Position numbers and translations under genes: made by a program
DNA from: Vigna angularis
Taxonomy: Eukaryota > Streptophyta > Magnoliopsida > Fabales > Fabaceae
Direction: 5' to 3'
DNA length: 64,000 bases
Assembly: GCF_016808095.1 (NCBI RefSeq)
Contig: NC_068972.1
Location: 22,622,289 to 22,686,288, forward strand
Part shown: positions 51,825 through 63,759 of the stretch, one piece after another
Position numbering within the stretch: the stretch's first letter is position 1
How the letters are laid out: each line of letters begins with the position of its first letter
Notes under the pieces: model-generated
What the model saw: the letters and a program-made list of their open reading frames with translations, nothing else
What the model was told of the DNA's origin: nothing
Databases searched by the model: none

Positions 51825-52670
51825 ATGACCAGAGCTAACTCGGGAGAATTTTATCAAATTAACCCGGAAGTCGAAAGGAATTTGCGTAAGCTGCGGAGAA
51901 GATTGAAATTTGGGTGTTCTACTGAGGGAACACTTCCTACATCTGAAGTCATTCCACCTTCATTATCTCCAATCATAAACATACCATCCAATCCTTTACC
52001 TGATCCTAACCCAAACAATATAGCACAAAGAACCATCAGACAATTAGCCACCTCCCACAATACAGCTATCCGAAGTAACATTGAATACCCTAATAAGGAG
52101 TGGGAGTTGAGACCTGATCTGTTAAATGCGTTACCAAAGTTCAATGGGTTATCAAGGGAGAATCCACACAAGCACTTAAGACAATTTCACATGTTGTGTG
52201 AAAATTTTAGATCTCCCAGGATCACAATAGATTGCCTTAAAATGAGAGCTTTTCCATTTACTCTTCAAGGAGCAGCTCAAGATTGGTGGTATTATCTCTC
52301 TGCACGAATTACAAATTGGGAAACTATTGCAAGACTCTTTCTTGAGAAGTATTTTCATGCATCTAGATTATCAGCTATCCGTAGAGAAATTCAAGATATA
52401 AGACAAAGAGATAGAGAGAATCTTAGTGAATATTGGGAAAGATTCAAGAAAATATGCTCTTCATGCCCTCAACTCCAAATGGAAGATTTTATTCTAAGCT
52501 TTTATGAAGGCTTAAGTCCTACTAATAGGTTATAGGCAGATGCTACAAGTGGAGGATCTTTCTTAGACAGGTCACCAGAAGATGGTATAGATCTAATAGA
52601 ACGGAAGGCAGTAGACAATCAACAGTATGGCACAAGAGAAAAGAAATTCAGTGACTTTGTTGAAGGGAGT
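51825..52670 (+). pseudogene. Athila gag, N-terminal part, broken by a stop and a frameshift
   Basis: The ATG at 51825 opens a 236-codon frame to TAG at 52533. It holds the retrotransposon gag domain (LPKFNGLSRENPHKHLRQFH, QGAAQDWWYYL, ANYL-like FLEKYFHASR, LSEYWERFKKICSSCP). The same frame continues past the stop with family-like sequence (GGSFLDRSPEDGIDLIE) to a second stop near 52670. The downstream gag/pol is in the next frame (from 52627). A single nonsense change plus one small shift would explain the split. Confidence 0.85.
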
Positions 52671-55600
52671 GCATGAAATTGATAATGGTGCAGTTGATGG
52701 AACGAGGATAGATGAAAGATTGAATAAGCTAGAAAGCAAACTCGATGAGATTGCAAGTTTGTTTAAAACCTCAACTCCACAAATTGCTAAGAAGTGTGGA
52801 ATTTGCATTTCAACTAACCATTATACTGATGAATGTCCTAGCTTGGTGGAAACCACTGTGGAAAACCCATCTCAAGCTTTTGCTGCAAACATGTTTGGAG
52901 GAAATAGACCATACCAGAATTATCATGATTCGTCCTCCAATAGACATCAGCAGAACAGGCAACCTTATGTTCCACCTCAACAAAGGCAGCAATCTCAGCC
53001 TGAAATTGCAGAGTTGACTCAGAGGGTGGATAAGTTAGAGGCTAAGGAATCAAATAAACTGCCTGCACAAATAGTGATCAACCCGAGAAATGTAAATGCT
53101 ATTACTTTGAGAACGGGTAAGCAGGTAGAAGGCCCTGAAGGAGCCCAAGAGGATGAAGATAAAGAGAAAGAAGAAGCACAAATTGAGGACAATGAAGGAT
53201 CAAGTGAGCCATCACCTGAGACTACCACTAAAAAATCCAGGTTAGTATCTTCTAACTCTTCTTCTAACAATTCTTCTTCATCTCATTCTCCACCTCCTCC
53301 ATATCCAAATCGGTTAAAACCGAGAAACAAAAAAATGGAGGAATTAGACCAAGAGATTTTAAATACTTTCAAGAAGGTGGAGATCAGCATTCCTTTGCTT
53401 GATGCGGTTAAACAAATCCCTAAATACGCCAAGTTTTTGAAAGAACTTTGCACAAATAAAAGGTGCATTAGGGATAATGAGATTGTGAATTTGGGAAGAA
53501 ATGTGTCAAGCTTGGTTAAGAAACACATTGAAATACCACAAAAATGCAAAGATCCAGGTATGTTTTTTGTTCCTTGTACTATTGAAAATTTAAAGTTTGA
53601 CAATGCCATGCTAGATTTAGGGGCTTCCATTAATGTAATGCCTTTATCAATGTTTACTTCTCTATCTTTGGGACCTCTTAAGACTACTGGTGTGGTCATT
53701 CAACTGGCCAACCGTAGCACAGTTAACCCTGCAGGTGTGCTCGAGGATGTCCTTGTCCGAGTAGACAAGCTAATTTTTCCTGTCGATTTCTACATCTTGG
53801 ACATGAAGGATGAAGATGGAATCAAGTCATCCACTATTATCTTGGGAAGACCTTTCATGATGACAGCACGAACCAAGATAGATGTGCATGCAGGCACACT
53901 GACCATGGAGATAGGTGATGAGAAGATGCATTTTAATGTATTGGAAGCCATGAAGCACCCAATTGAAGAGCATTCTCTGTTTTGTATTGATTTATTAAGT
54001 GAAATTGTAAATAATTTTTCTGTTAGTTTCTTGGACATTTTTTCAACTTTTTCTCCATCTTTGGACTTTTCTTTTTCAAACATGTCGTGCCTAATTTTGG
54101 ACGACGAAGAAAATTGTAAAACAGGTGATATTGAGGACGCGGTGTCAATAGATGATACCTCTGTGGCGTCCGAGTGTGATGTTGAGGTGGCAGAGATTAC
54201 CTTAGGTAGTAAAATCTTGCCATCTGTGGTACAACCACCCATTTTGGAGTTGAAACCTTTACCATCCCATTTGAAATATGCTTATCTTGAGAGGGATGGG
54301 AAACTCCCTGTTATTATATCTGCATTGCTTACTGATGAGCAGGAAAAACAGCTATTACAGGTTATCAGAGATCACAAGAAAGCAATAGGCTGGACTTTGG
54401 CAGATATTCCTGGTATTAGCCCTTCATTTTGTATGCACAGAATACTTTTGGAGGAAGGCGCTAAACCTGTGAGACAACCTCAGAGAAGACTGAATCCTCA
54501 ATTGATGGAGGTTGTCAAGAAAGAGGTAACCAAGTTACTACAAGCAGGTATTATATATCCCATTTCTGATAGCACTTGGGTGAGCCCTGTACATGTGGTT
54601 CCCAAGAAATCTAGAATCACAGTCGTTAAAAACGAGAAGGATGAGTTGATTCCTACTCGTATTCAGAATAGTTGGAGGGTTTGTATTGACTATAGGAGAT
54701 TGAACCAAGTCACTCGAAAGGACCACTTCCCTTTGCCATTCATGGATCAGATGCTAGACCGTTTGGCAGGTAAGTCACATTATTGTTTTCTAGATGGATT
54801 CTCTGGATATTTTCAAATTTGTATAGCCCTGGAGGACCAACATAAGACTACCTTCACTTGTCCTTTTGGTACATATGCTTATCGGAAAATGCCATTTGGT
54901 TTATGCAATGCTCCTGGTACATTTCAACGATGTATGCTGAGTATTTTTACAAACTTATTGGAGCATTGTATTGAAGTTTTCATGGATGATTTTAGTGTGT
55001 ATGGGTCATCTTTTGATAATTGTTTGGCTAATCTTGCAAGAGTTTTGCAGAGATGTGAGGAAACTAACCTTGTTTTGAATTTTGAAAAATGTCATTTTAT
55101 GGTGGAACAAGGTATAGTTTTGGGTCATGTTGTCTCCAGGAATGGTATATCTGTAGATCCTGCTAAAATTGATGTTATTTCACAATTGACTTACCCCTCT
55201 TCTGTACGAGAGGTTCGATCTTTTCTTGGTCATGCAGGGTTTTACAGGAGGTTTATACAAGACTTTAGCAAGATAGCTAATCCTCTCTCCAACTTACTTC
55301 AGAAGGATGTACCATTTGACTTTGGAGGGAAGTGCAAAGCTGCTTTTGATTCCTTAAAAAGGGCACTTACTACCACTCCCATCATCCAACCACCTGATTG
55401 GACATTGCCATTCGAGTTGATGTGTGATGCATCAAACTTTGCAGTAGGAGCGGTACTTGCACAAAGAAATGGGAAGCTACCACATGTGATATATTATGCT
55501 TCCAGGACATTGGACACTGCACAGGCAAATTATACCACAACTGAGAAGGAATTACTAGCTGTTGTATTTGCCTTGGATAAATTCAGATCATACATACTTG

Positions 55601-57174
55601 GATCCAAGGTAATTGTTTATACAGATCATGCTGCATTGAAATTCCTTCTAAAGAAAGCAGATTCCAAACCAAGGTTAATCAGATGGATGCTACTGCTCCA
55701 AGAGTTTGAAATTGAAATTCGGGACAGAAGTGGAGTCCATAATCTAGTAGCAGACCATCTTAGTAGGATTGAAAAAGAAGAAGATGAAATTCCTATTCAA
55801 GATGACTTTCCTGATGAAGTCCTGCTAGCATTGACTTCTGTAAAAGGTATGTATCCTGAACCTTGGTTTGCTGACATTGTTAACTATTTGGCTGTTTCAG
55901 CTATTCCTCTATCTTTCTCCAAATCTGAGAAAGCCAAACTGAAAAGTGAGGCGAAGTACTATGTATGGGATGAACCATTCTTATGGCGCATTGGTAGTGA
56001 CCAAGTTGTAAGGAGGTGTGTTCCTGACATAGAGATACCTTATGTGCTTGAATTTTGTCATTCATCACCTTTTGGAGGACACTATGGCACGCAAAGGACA
56101 GGTAGGAAGGTGTTGGATTGTGGGTTATATTGGCCTACCATCTTTAAAGATGCACGGAGGATATATGAAAATTGTGAGCAATGTCAGAGGGCAACCAGAT
56201 CCATCACCAGGAGGGAAGAGATGCCTCAACAACCCATGCTATATTGTGAGGTATTTGATATTTGGGGTATTGACTTCATATGTCCTTTTCCTTCTTCGTC
56301 TGGGTTTTCTTATATTTTGCTTGTTGTAGACTATGTTTCCAAATGGGTGGAAGCCATAGCTACAAGGACTAATGATGCTCGAGTTGTTATGAGTTTTGTC
56401 AAGTCTAACATTTTCTGTAGGTTTGGAATACCCCGAGCCATCATTAGTGATCAGGGGACCCACTTTTGCAATAAGCTGTTAGAGAATATGTTGAAAAAGT
56501 ATGGGGTGACGCATCGCATTGCTACACCATATCACCCCCAAACTAATGGACAGGCTGAGGTCTCTAACAGAGAGATTAAGAAGATATTGCAAAAGCTAGT
56601 GAAGCCAAATAGGAAGGATTGGGCCGTAAGTTTGGATGATGCACTTTGGGCACATCGGACGGCCTACAAAGCACCAATAGGAATGTCACCTTTCAGGGTT
56701 GTATTTGGAAAGGCTTGCCATCTACCTGTGGAGATTCAACATCGAGCCTATTGGGCTGTGAAAGCTTGTAACTTGGACATGGAAGGCGCATGGAAAGAGA
56801 GAAAGCTCCAACTGCAAGAGCTAGAGGAGATTAGGCTCACAGCCTATGAAAACTCCAAGTTTTACAAAGAGAAAACCAAGATATTCCATGATCAAAAGCT
56901 TGTGACCAAGAAGGATTTCAACATAGGTCAAAAGGTGTTATTGTACAAATCCAGGGTAGGACCTATGAGTGGTAAATTACGCTCCAAATGGGAAGGTCCA
57001 TTCATTGTAACACAAGTGTTTCCCTATGGAGCAGTGGAGATCAAGGAAGAATCTTCTGATAGAATTTTCAAGGTTAATGGCCATCGTCTGCGGATATTTA
57101 ATGAAAATCAAGACATGCTGAACAAGACGATGGATGGAGTGAATTTGACCACTCCAACATTCCTTCCACCATGA
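52627..57174 (+). CDS. Athila gag C-terminus and pol polyprotein (1515 codons, intact)
   Basis: One frame from ATG 52627 to the stop at 57172-57174. Domains in order: zinc knuckle CX2CX4HX4C (C57, C60, H65, C70); acidic low-complexity linker (about 160-235); aspartic protease active site D330 in [15 protein letters not shown]; reverse transcriptase ([39 protein letters not shown] with D787-D788); RNase H ([15 protein letters not shown]934); integrase with zinc region (CEQCQR) and triad D1216, D1275, E1311, the last two 35 residues apart as expected. All key residues seen are present, so pol may be active. The true start would be upstream in gag, which is disrupted, so translation from 52627 is uncertain. 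The polyprotein makes the enzymes for reverse transcription and integration of the element. Confidence 0.93.
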   Translation: MAQEKRNSVTLLKGVHEIDNGAVDGTRIDERLNKLESKLDEIASLFKTSTPQIAKKCGICISTNHYTDECPSLVETTVENPSQAFAANMFGGNRPYQNYHDSSSNRHQQNRQPYVPPQQRQQSQPEIAELTQRVDKLEAKESNKLPAQIVINPRNVNAITLRTGKQVEGPEGAQEDEDKEKEEAQIEDNEGSSEPSPETTTKKSRLVSSNSSSNNSSSSHSPPPPYPNRLKPRNKKMEELDQEILNTFKKVEISIPLLDAVKQIPKYAKFLKELCTNKRCIRDNEIVNLGRNVSSLVKKHIEIPQKCKDPGMFFVPCTIENLKFDNAMLDLGASINVMPLSMFTSLSLGPLKTTGVVIQLANRSTVNPAGVLEDVLVRVDKLIFPVDFYILDMKDEDGIKSSTIILGRPFMMTARTKIDVHAGTLTMEIGDEKMHFNVLEAMKHPIEEHSLFCIDLLSEIVNNFSVSFLDIFSTFSPSLDFSFSNMSCLILDDEENCKTGDIEDAVSIDDTSVASECDVEVAEITLGSKILPSVVQPPILELKPLPSHLKYAYLERDGKLPVIISALLTDEQEKQLLQVIRDHKKAIGWTLADIPGISPSFCMHRILLEEGAKPVRQPQRRLNPQLMEVVKKEVTKLLQAGIIYPISDSTWVSPVHVVPKKSRITVVKNEKDELIPTRIQNSWRVCIDYRRLNQVTRKDHFPLPFMDQMLDRLAGKSHYCFLDGFSGYFQICIALEDQHKTTFTCPFGTYAYRKMPFGLCNAPGTFQRCMLSIFTNLLEHCIEVFMDDFSVYGSSFDNCLANLARVLQRCEETNLVLNFEKCHFMVEQGIVLGHVVSRNGISVDPAKIDVISQLTYPSSVREVRSFLGHAGFYRRFIQDFSKIANPLSNLLQKDVPFDFGGKCKAAFDSLKRALTTTPIIQPPDWTLPFELMCDASNFAVGAVLAQRNGKLPHVIYYASRTLDTAQANYTTTEKELLAVVFALDKFRSYILGSKVIVYTDHAALKFLLKKADSKPRLIRWMLLLQEFEIEIRDRSGVHNLVADHLSRIEKEEDEIPIQDDFPDEVLLALTSVKGMYPEPWFADIVNYLAVSAIPLSFSKSEKAKLKSEAKYYVWDEPFLWRIGSDQVVRRCVPDIEIPYVLEFCHSSPFGGHYGTQRTGRKVLDCGLYWPTIFKDARRIYENCEQCQRATRSITRREEMPQQPMLYCEVFDIWGIDFICPFPSSSGFSYILLVVDYVSKWVEAIATRTNDARVVMSFVKSNIFCRFGIPRAIISDQGTHFCNKLLENMLKKYGVTHRIATPYHPQTNGQAEVSNREIKKILQKLVKPNRKDWAVSLDDALWAHRTAYKAPIGMSPFRVVFGKACHLPVEIQHRAYWAVKACNLDMEGAWKERKLQLQELEEIRLTAYENSKFYKEKTKIFHDQKLVTKKDFNIGQKVLLYKSRVGPMSGKLRSKWEGPFIVTQVFPYGAVEIKEESSDRIFKVNGHRLRIFNENQDMLNKTMDGVNLTTPTFLPP

Positions 57175-58436
57175 AGGAGGTAAGTACCCTCATACTTTTT
57201 CTTTGCATTCTACATATAAGGCATACATTGAGGACAATGCATAGTTTAAGTGTGGGGGTGTGGGGGAAACAATTAATTTTGTTCCCTATTTTGTTTTTTA
57301 AAAAAATATTTGCATTGGATTTGTGAGTTTGAATCAGTAACTGGAATGATCATGATTTCAAGAGAAAAAAAAAATGAGTCATGTTGATATGAGTAAAGTG
57401 CTTCTATGATTTGCTGATTGAGTTGACTTGAGAATTTCCTGATTAAATCTTTTGTGAAAGAAATTTGAACCATGTGAGTTTTGAACTTAATGTTAAGGAT
57501 GGACCACCATGTGCCATACCTATTTTTCTTGTGTGAATTGCCCATGTTTTGTTGATACTCTAATAGTTAGCTTGATTCTGTGTTGTGCAACTAAGGAGAA
57601 TAAGCATGATTTGATATGATTGAGGCATTTCTTGTTTTATCTACTTGGCCAAATAAACTTGTCCTAACATTAATCCATTGGAACCCTCTTTGAGCCTTAA
57701 GCCTATTTTTTCTTGTTTTCAGTCATTGTCAAATGAAAAAAGAAGAAAAATCATATGTTCCTTACCTTAGGAAAGAAGAAGGAGTAATGGATTCTGTTAG
57801 AAGTAAAGTGATGAATAAGTGTGTGGGTGAGTATCTCACCCACAAAACAATAAAAAGGGTAAAAAGGAAGATGAAAAATTGAAGTTTAAAAAAAAAAAAG
57901 GAAAAGAAGAAGAAAGAAAAGTAAATCTTCCTTAAAAGAGCAAGAAATAGATTTGTTTTTGAAATCAAATATCATTACTCTTTCTATGTCAATTTCAAAA
58001 GCTCAGAAATCCCAAGAAAATTTCCTACCTTTGCCTTGGCCTCAATACAACCTTTCAAAAGTCCGCATGATCAGTAATTGCATGTTTTCTTAAGTGTGTG
58101 AATGTTAGAGTTTTGCTAAATATCAATGGTGTCTACTTACATTGGTATTTTGAGTATAAACACAAGCCAAAAACACTTGAGAGAGTTGAGGAGAAATAGA
58201 TACATGTTGACTTGAGTGTTGTCTTTCATATTTGATTTTCTTGGGAATTCAAAAAGGTTAACTAATGTGTGAAGAATAAAGTGATTCCATTTACATGTCA
58301 ATGACAAAGTAATGCCTAAATGATTGATCTATGTCTGGTGCTGCTCATTCTTTTGATCCAAGTGCAAATATGAAATAAAATGACTCAGAACAAAGTCTTG
58401 GAATTAATCAATTTTGCCCAGGAGTGCAAAAGGATA
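57175..58436 (+). other. Athila 3' internal region without env-like ORF
   Basis: This 1.26-kb stretch lies between pol and the purine tract. Some Athila/Calypso elements carry an env-like ORF here, but none is present. A first purine tract (agtgtgggggtgtgggggaa) lies near 57248-57268 and nearly repeats the one before the LTR. An A-rich purine stretch lies near 57870-57925. Confidence 0.75.
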
Positions 58437-58448
58437 AGTGTGGGGGTG
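58428..58448 (+). other. Athila polypurine tract
   Basis: Purine-rich aaaaggataagtgtgggggt-type sequence directly abuts the 3' LTR, as needed for plus-strand priming. Confidence 0.75.
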
Positions 58449-60998
58449 TGATGAGTGCATATTTATGCCCACATTTATGTTTGAAAATTAAAATTTTGAT
58501 GGGATAATTGTGTTTAAATGGTTGATTTTAAGTGAATTTGTGATGATTGGAATTATTGGGTTTGGGAAATAAAGAGACGTAAAAAGTAAGTTTTAGCGCA
58601 TAAATTATTCTTAAATGTTCTAATGTTTATTTGTGCAGCTGAGAATATAAGTTTTATTGGTCCAAATGGCAATTGAAAGCCAAAAATCAGCTTTTATTTG
58701 GAAAATAATGTACAGATGGGCCAAACAGACAACTTTTACCCTTGCACCTCCTAATTTCCCTATATACACCCCTATTATCTTAACTAGACCCAAGTACTAA
58801 GCCCAACAGTAACCCTATTCTGAATACACCTCCTAAAATTTCCTACCCATACCTCTCTTACCACTAATTAAGCCAAATTTTATCAGATGTTGCCACGTGT
58901 CCAAATCCCTCCACTAACATATCAAACCGTCCAGATAATGCCACGTCACTTATCCTTGCACTAATCAGTGAGCCAATCAAGTTTTGCCACCTCAGCCCTA
59001 ACCCATGAGCATCATCTTCCACCTTCTCCAACAGAACCCTAGCCGCCACCACCTTCCCGCCGCGCCGCTCCGTCACCGGACAGCCACTGTCGTGCCGCCG
59101 CCGCAAGCCCAACGCCACTGCCGTGCCGTCGTCACCACCACGCTGCGACCTCCGTTCATCTTCTCCCTTCTCGAAACCAAATCGCACAACCATCTTCATC
59201 CACGCTTCAACGCACACCGCTGCCACGCTGCAACATCCACCTTCATCGCGCCATTAACGGAGATGCCACCACAGCGCCTCTCCTCCATTGACGCAAGCTT
59301 CTTCCACAGCCACCGTCATCTTCATCTTCTCCATTCTCGGAACCCAATCGCGACATCTCCTCGCGGGACACCTTGTCGCCTCCTCCGAAATCCATCTTCA
59401 TCACGCCGTTCCATCATTCTCGCGAGGCCACCACTAGGTGAATCTCTCCACCATAGACGCGAGTCCTCCTTCGCCGGTCACTACCTTGCCGCAACCATGC
59501 GCCGCAAGTAGAGCCACCATAGGTCGAAGTCTCTACGCATCAGACCATCACCGGATCTGCAACCGAGAAACCGCGCCTCCGCTGCCTTCGTTCTCATCAT
59601 CGTCTTCACGTCTCCACCTACACTTAGAAAAACCAGATTCACAGAAGGCGAGCTCGAACCAATTCGAACAGCGGCGCAGGAAGAGGCACATGAGCTCCCT
59701 TTCCCCAATCTGAAACCCTAATTTTGGGTGGGAAAGGGGCTGACACGTGTCAGTCTCCCATTGACTGCGAAAAACTGGTCAAACATAATTGATTCTGGTC
59801 AACTAAGGGGTTCAGTTGCAATTTTGGGAAATTCAGTTGGGGCTAAAATGCAGATAGAGGAAATTTCGGGGTATTTGTGCAATTTTGAAAATTCAGAAAA
59901 GCTAAAAGATAAAATTCAGTTGTTGAATTAATTTGGGAATATCAACAGAAAATATCTTCCAAATAATGTTATAATCTTTTAGTTATTTGGAAGATATAAG
60001 ATAAAAGATTCTATCAACTGAATACTCAGAGTCCAAGCCCAATCAAGCCCTATATAAAGAGACCCAAGGGAGACTTCACTAAATTCATTCATTCACCACT
60101 TCTCTCTCTTTTCTTTCATCTTGTATTCAACTCCATTCATGGAGAGCTAAGCATCTAGGGCTATTCTGCTGTAATTCCATTATGGATTCTGAGGTTAGAT
60201 TGAATTAATGCAATTGTTTATTTTGATTATTGATTTAAGTTGTTCTCTCTCTATGTCTTTCATCTCTCTATCTTGTTAAAAGCAAAGATTTTTGCATCAT
60301 AATGTGTTTGAATCTACATGCATATTGATTCTATGAGTTCTAGGGTTTCTAGGTTTAATTGAGAATCTACTTTGATTTAATTTAGGAACTTTCATATGAT
60401 TAAATGGTTTTTACTATCAATTGAGAATGTACTTTGATTGATTAGTAATAATTTCAACTATAATCAATTGAGAATTTACTTTGATTGATTAGCTTTTAAT
60501 TTGGTTAGGAGATTTAAGAATAGACATGATTAAACACAATAGAATTTGATTGAGAATGTACTTTGGTTGAATTTATTGTGAATAATCTAGAAAGATTTTG
60601 CATTTGATTGAGAATTTACTTTGGTTAAATGCATGATCGCCCTCAAATTAATTAAGAATGTACTTTAATTAATTTGAAACTTAAACAATAATCAATTGAA
60701 CAATTATCCGTGAATAACCGATGACGAATCTATCTTGGAAAAGCAGTGGAATTAGCCTATTTAATCGTAACTGTTTTTAAGTTTCTTATTTGCTCTTTAA
60801 ACATTCTCCAAACATAACTTTTATCCATAAGCATTGCATAACATTCGTAAGAGTCAGATATTCGAAAGCAATTTCGTGTTCGTTGGGAGAGGACTCAGGG
60901 TTACTTTAGCCCTATCTACCTTCTTGAATACTACTTGGCAATACTAAAGTTGCCTTGAAAAGTAGTATCAATTTGATAGCTTCAACGACAGTCTATCA
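58449..60998 (+). repeat. Athila 3' LTR (2550 bp)
   Basis: Same layout as the 5' LTR. Open frames at 59005-59511, 59438-59713 (+) and 58864-59226 (-) copy those in the 5' LTR and are not evidence of genes. Confidence 0.95.
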
Positions 60999-61003
60999 AA
61001 GAT

Positions 61004-62020
61004 CTACTAGAATCAAAAGACCAACAGTTTCTAGTGATTATGAAGTGTATTTGCAAAAATCGGATTATAACATTGAAGCCGAAAATGATCTTGAAACATT
61101 TTCACAAGCCATGAGTTATAAGGAATCAAATTTGTGGTATAATGCTATGAAAGATGAGATGTATTCTATGACATCTAATCAAATCTGGGATCTTGTTGAG
61201 TTGCTTAATGGTGTAAAATCCATTGGATGTAGATGGGTCTTCAAAACTAAGAAGGACTCCCAAGGTAAAATTGAAAGATATAAAGTGAGACTTGTTGCCA
61301 AAGGATTCACTCAAAGAGAAGGAATTGATTATAAGGATACATTTTCTCTGGTATCTAAGAAGGATTCTTTACGAATAATCATGGCATTAATAGCTCCTTT
61401 TGACTTTGAGTTACATCAAATGGATGTGAAAACATTCCTTAATGGTGATCTAGAGGAAGAGGTTTACATGAAACAACCTACCTGAGGGATTTTTCTCTAG
61501 AAATAGTATACACTTGGTATGTAAGCTTAATAAGTCCATCTATGGATTAAAACAAGTTTAACGCCAATGGTATTTAAAATTTCATGAAGTTATCTCTTCT
61601 TTTGGTTTTGAAGAAAACATTATGGATCAATGTATATACCAAAAGGTTAGTGAGAGCAAAATTTGTTTTCTTGTTTTATATGTGCATGATATTTTGCTTG
61701 GAACCAACGACAAGGGTATGTTATATGAGGTGAAACAATTTCTCTCAAAGAACTTTGATATAAAAGATATGGGTGTGGCATCTTATGTCATAGGCATTAA
61801 GATCCATAGAGAAAGATCTCAAGGTATTTTGGGTTTGTCTATAAGGACCTATATAAACAAAGTTTTAGCGAGATTTAACATGAAAGATTGTTCACCAAGT
61901 GTAGCTCTCATTGTAAAGGATGACAAACTTGAATTAAGTCAATGCCCGAAAAATAATCTTGAGCGGGAACAAATGAAAAATATTCCATATGCTTCAGTTG
62001 TCGGAAGTCTAGTACGCTAA
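61004..62020 (+). pseudogene. Copia (+) reverse transcriptase, broken and with altered YVDD
   Basis: 61004-61485 has the N-terminal half (GCRWVFKTKKDSQGKIERYK, RLVAKGFTQREGIDY, MDVKTFLNGDLEEEVYMKQP). It ends in a stop, and one residue is missing from the usual KTAFLNG. 61622-62020 has the C-terminal half. The catalytic YVDD is YVHD (His codon at 61685-61687), so the enzyme would be inactive even if whole. Confidence 0.88.
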
Positions 62021-62117
62021 AGTTTGTACTATACCTGACATTGCATTTATAGTTGGAGTTTTAGGAAGATATCAGAGTAATCCAGTTGTTGACCATTGGA
62101 AAGTTGCAAAGAAAGTA

Positions 62118-62672
62118 ATGAGATATCTTCAAGGAACAAAAGATTTCATGCTCATGTATAGTAGAAGAACTGATAATTTGGAAGTGATAGGCTACTCTGA
62201 CTCAAACTTTGTTGGTTGTGTTGATACCAGAAAATCTACATTTGGTTATGTTTTCATGCTAGCTTGTGGAGTTGTATCTTGGAGTAGCAAAAAGAAAACA
62301 TTGACTGCTACTTCTACTATGGAGGTTGAGTTCGTTTTTTGCTTTGAGGCTACTTCACATGGTGTATGGTTGAAGAGTTTTATATATGGGCTTAGAGTTT
62401 TGGACTCAATTGTTAGGTTGTTGAAGTTGTATTGTGATAACTTTGTTGTTGTTTTTATGGCTAAGAATAATAAAAGTGAAAGTCGAAGTAAGCACATCGA
62501 TATTAAATATCTAGCCATAAGAGAACATGTTAAAGAAAAGAAAGTGGTCATTGAGAACATTAGCACTGAATTGATGATTGCTGATCCTTTAACTAAAAGC
62601 ATGCCACCAAAGAATTTTAAGAATCATGTAACGCTAATGAGACTTGGTTCCATGATATTACAATCATTTTAA
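62118..62672 (+). pseudogene. Copia (+) RNase H remnant
   Basis: An open 184-codon stretch with RNase H motifs (MRYLQGTKDFMLMYSR, IGYSDSNFVGCVDTRKSTFGY, VVSWSSKKK, LYCDNFVVVFMAKNN, RSKHIDIKYLAIREHV, ELMIADPLTKSMPP) and a natural pol C-terminus. It is not joined in frame to the RT upstream. Confidence 0.87.
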
Positions 62673-63686
62673 GTACTTTCATTTTGATAAAACTCTTATC
62701 TAGTTTAATGTTTTCTCAATTATTTTGTGACATAACTAGTTATTTTGTGAAAACTCATTTAACTGTGACCTAGAATAGACATATGGTTTATTCGTTAGAG
62801 TTAAGAGCTTATGATGTGAGACTTAATACATTATGATACATGAGAGATAATACTCATTATTAGAGGAACTATCATCATGATTCATATATTTGGTCTCTTA
62901 TTAGGTTTGATGGTTGGATAAAACGGACCAAGTGAGAGAATATTAGCCTTTATGCAGCAGAGAGGTTATAATAGAGTGCCTCCGTTTTTTATGGCTATAT
63001 CCTTTCCCTTTATTTTTTCTTCAGTTTCAGTTATGATTCTTTTGAAAGTGGTCCATTTTTCAAATCGTTTTCAAACATGCGTGGATGTGTTGTGATTCTC
63101 GCAACAACTCTTCCAACGTTAAAAGACTTTATGATGGTTTTGGAGTTATATATAAAAATGGGATAATCTTCTACACGGGTCACTAAGCCTACTCTTTACT
63201 TCATATACATCACCATCGTGTTTTGAGAGTAGGGGTTCAAAAATTAAAAACTAAGCAAGCAGACAACAATGATTGGAGATTGATCTTTCTGCATTTTTTA
63301 TAATCTAAATATGTGCTTAAATACGTTGTTTGACATATTTAGATTTGTTGAGTGTGTAATTTAAATTGTTTCAGTAAGAGCATCATGTATTACCACGAGT
63401 GTGAGAATAAAAAGAACATGCCCCCACGTAGTCCACCATAAGAGTAGCAACCAAGATGAATAAGGTATTCACGAATCCAACTACAATGATTGCAGAAAGT
63501 TTGTGTCATCCATGATCTTAGCCTTCTCTAAGATTGTTGGGTTGTGTAAATTATCTAGATTAATCGCACCATCATCACCAATACAAATCAAGATCCAAAA
63601 TACAATTTTTTTATATTTTAAATTGCAAAATTTGGAATATATACTTTGTTTAATATTCTGAGTTCTACATTTTACAATATAGAATT

Positions 63687-63689
<3 letters not shown>
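62673..63689. other. Region right of copia (+) RNase H, possibly 3' UTR and LTR
   Basis: Non-coding. A purine tract (accaagtgagagaa) lies near 62928-62941 and a TATA-like ttatatataaaa near 63148-63159, as in an LTR. No matching 5' LTR was found in the window, so LTR limits cannot be set. Confidence 0.4.

Positions 63690-63756
<67 letters not shown>
63690..63756. repeat. (TA)n microsatellite
   Basis: About 33 AT dinucleotides. Confidence 0.95.

Positions 63757-63759
<3 letters not shown>

Larger units (their letters stand above)
48858..60998 (+). mobile_element. Athila-type Ty3/gypsy retrotransposon (12,141 bp), young, TSD aagat
   Basis: LTRs 48858-51407 and 58449-60998 are each exactly 2550 bp and colinear (offset 9591, no net indel). 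They begin tgatgagtgcat and end tatca. The PBS tggcgtcgttgtcgggga (51412-51429) resembles the tRNA-Asp-type PBS of Athila elements. The purine tract aagtgtgggggtg ends at 58448. The duplication aagat lies at 48853-48857 and 60999-61003. Gag and pol lie between, followed by 1.27 kb without a long ORF. Pol motifs match the Athila/Calypso lineage. Confidence 0.95.
45936..62680 (+). mobile_element. Ty1/copia retrotransposon, plus strand, decayed and split by an Athila insertion
   Basis: Gag (46247 on), zinc knuckle, integrase (47269-48407) and the start of RT (48660-48850) run up to 48857. After 12.1 kb of inserted element, RT and RNase H resume at 61004-62672 in the right order and strand. The 5' LTR was not identified (the LARD element lies directly to the left). 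Sequence right of 62672 may include the 3' LTR. Many stops are present and catalytic residues are changed. Confidence 0.88.
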
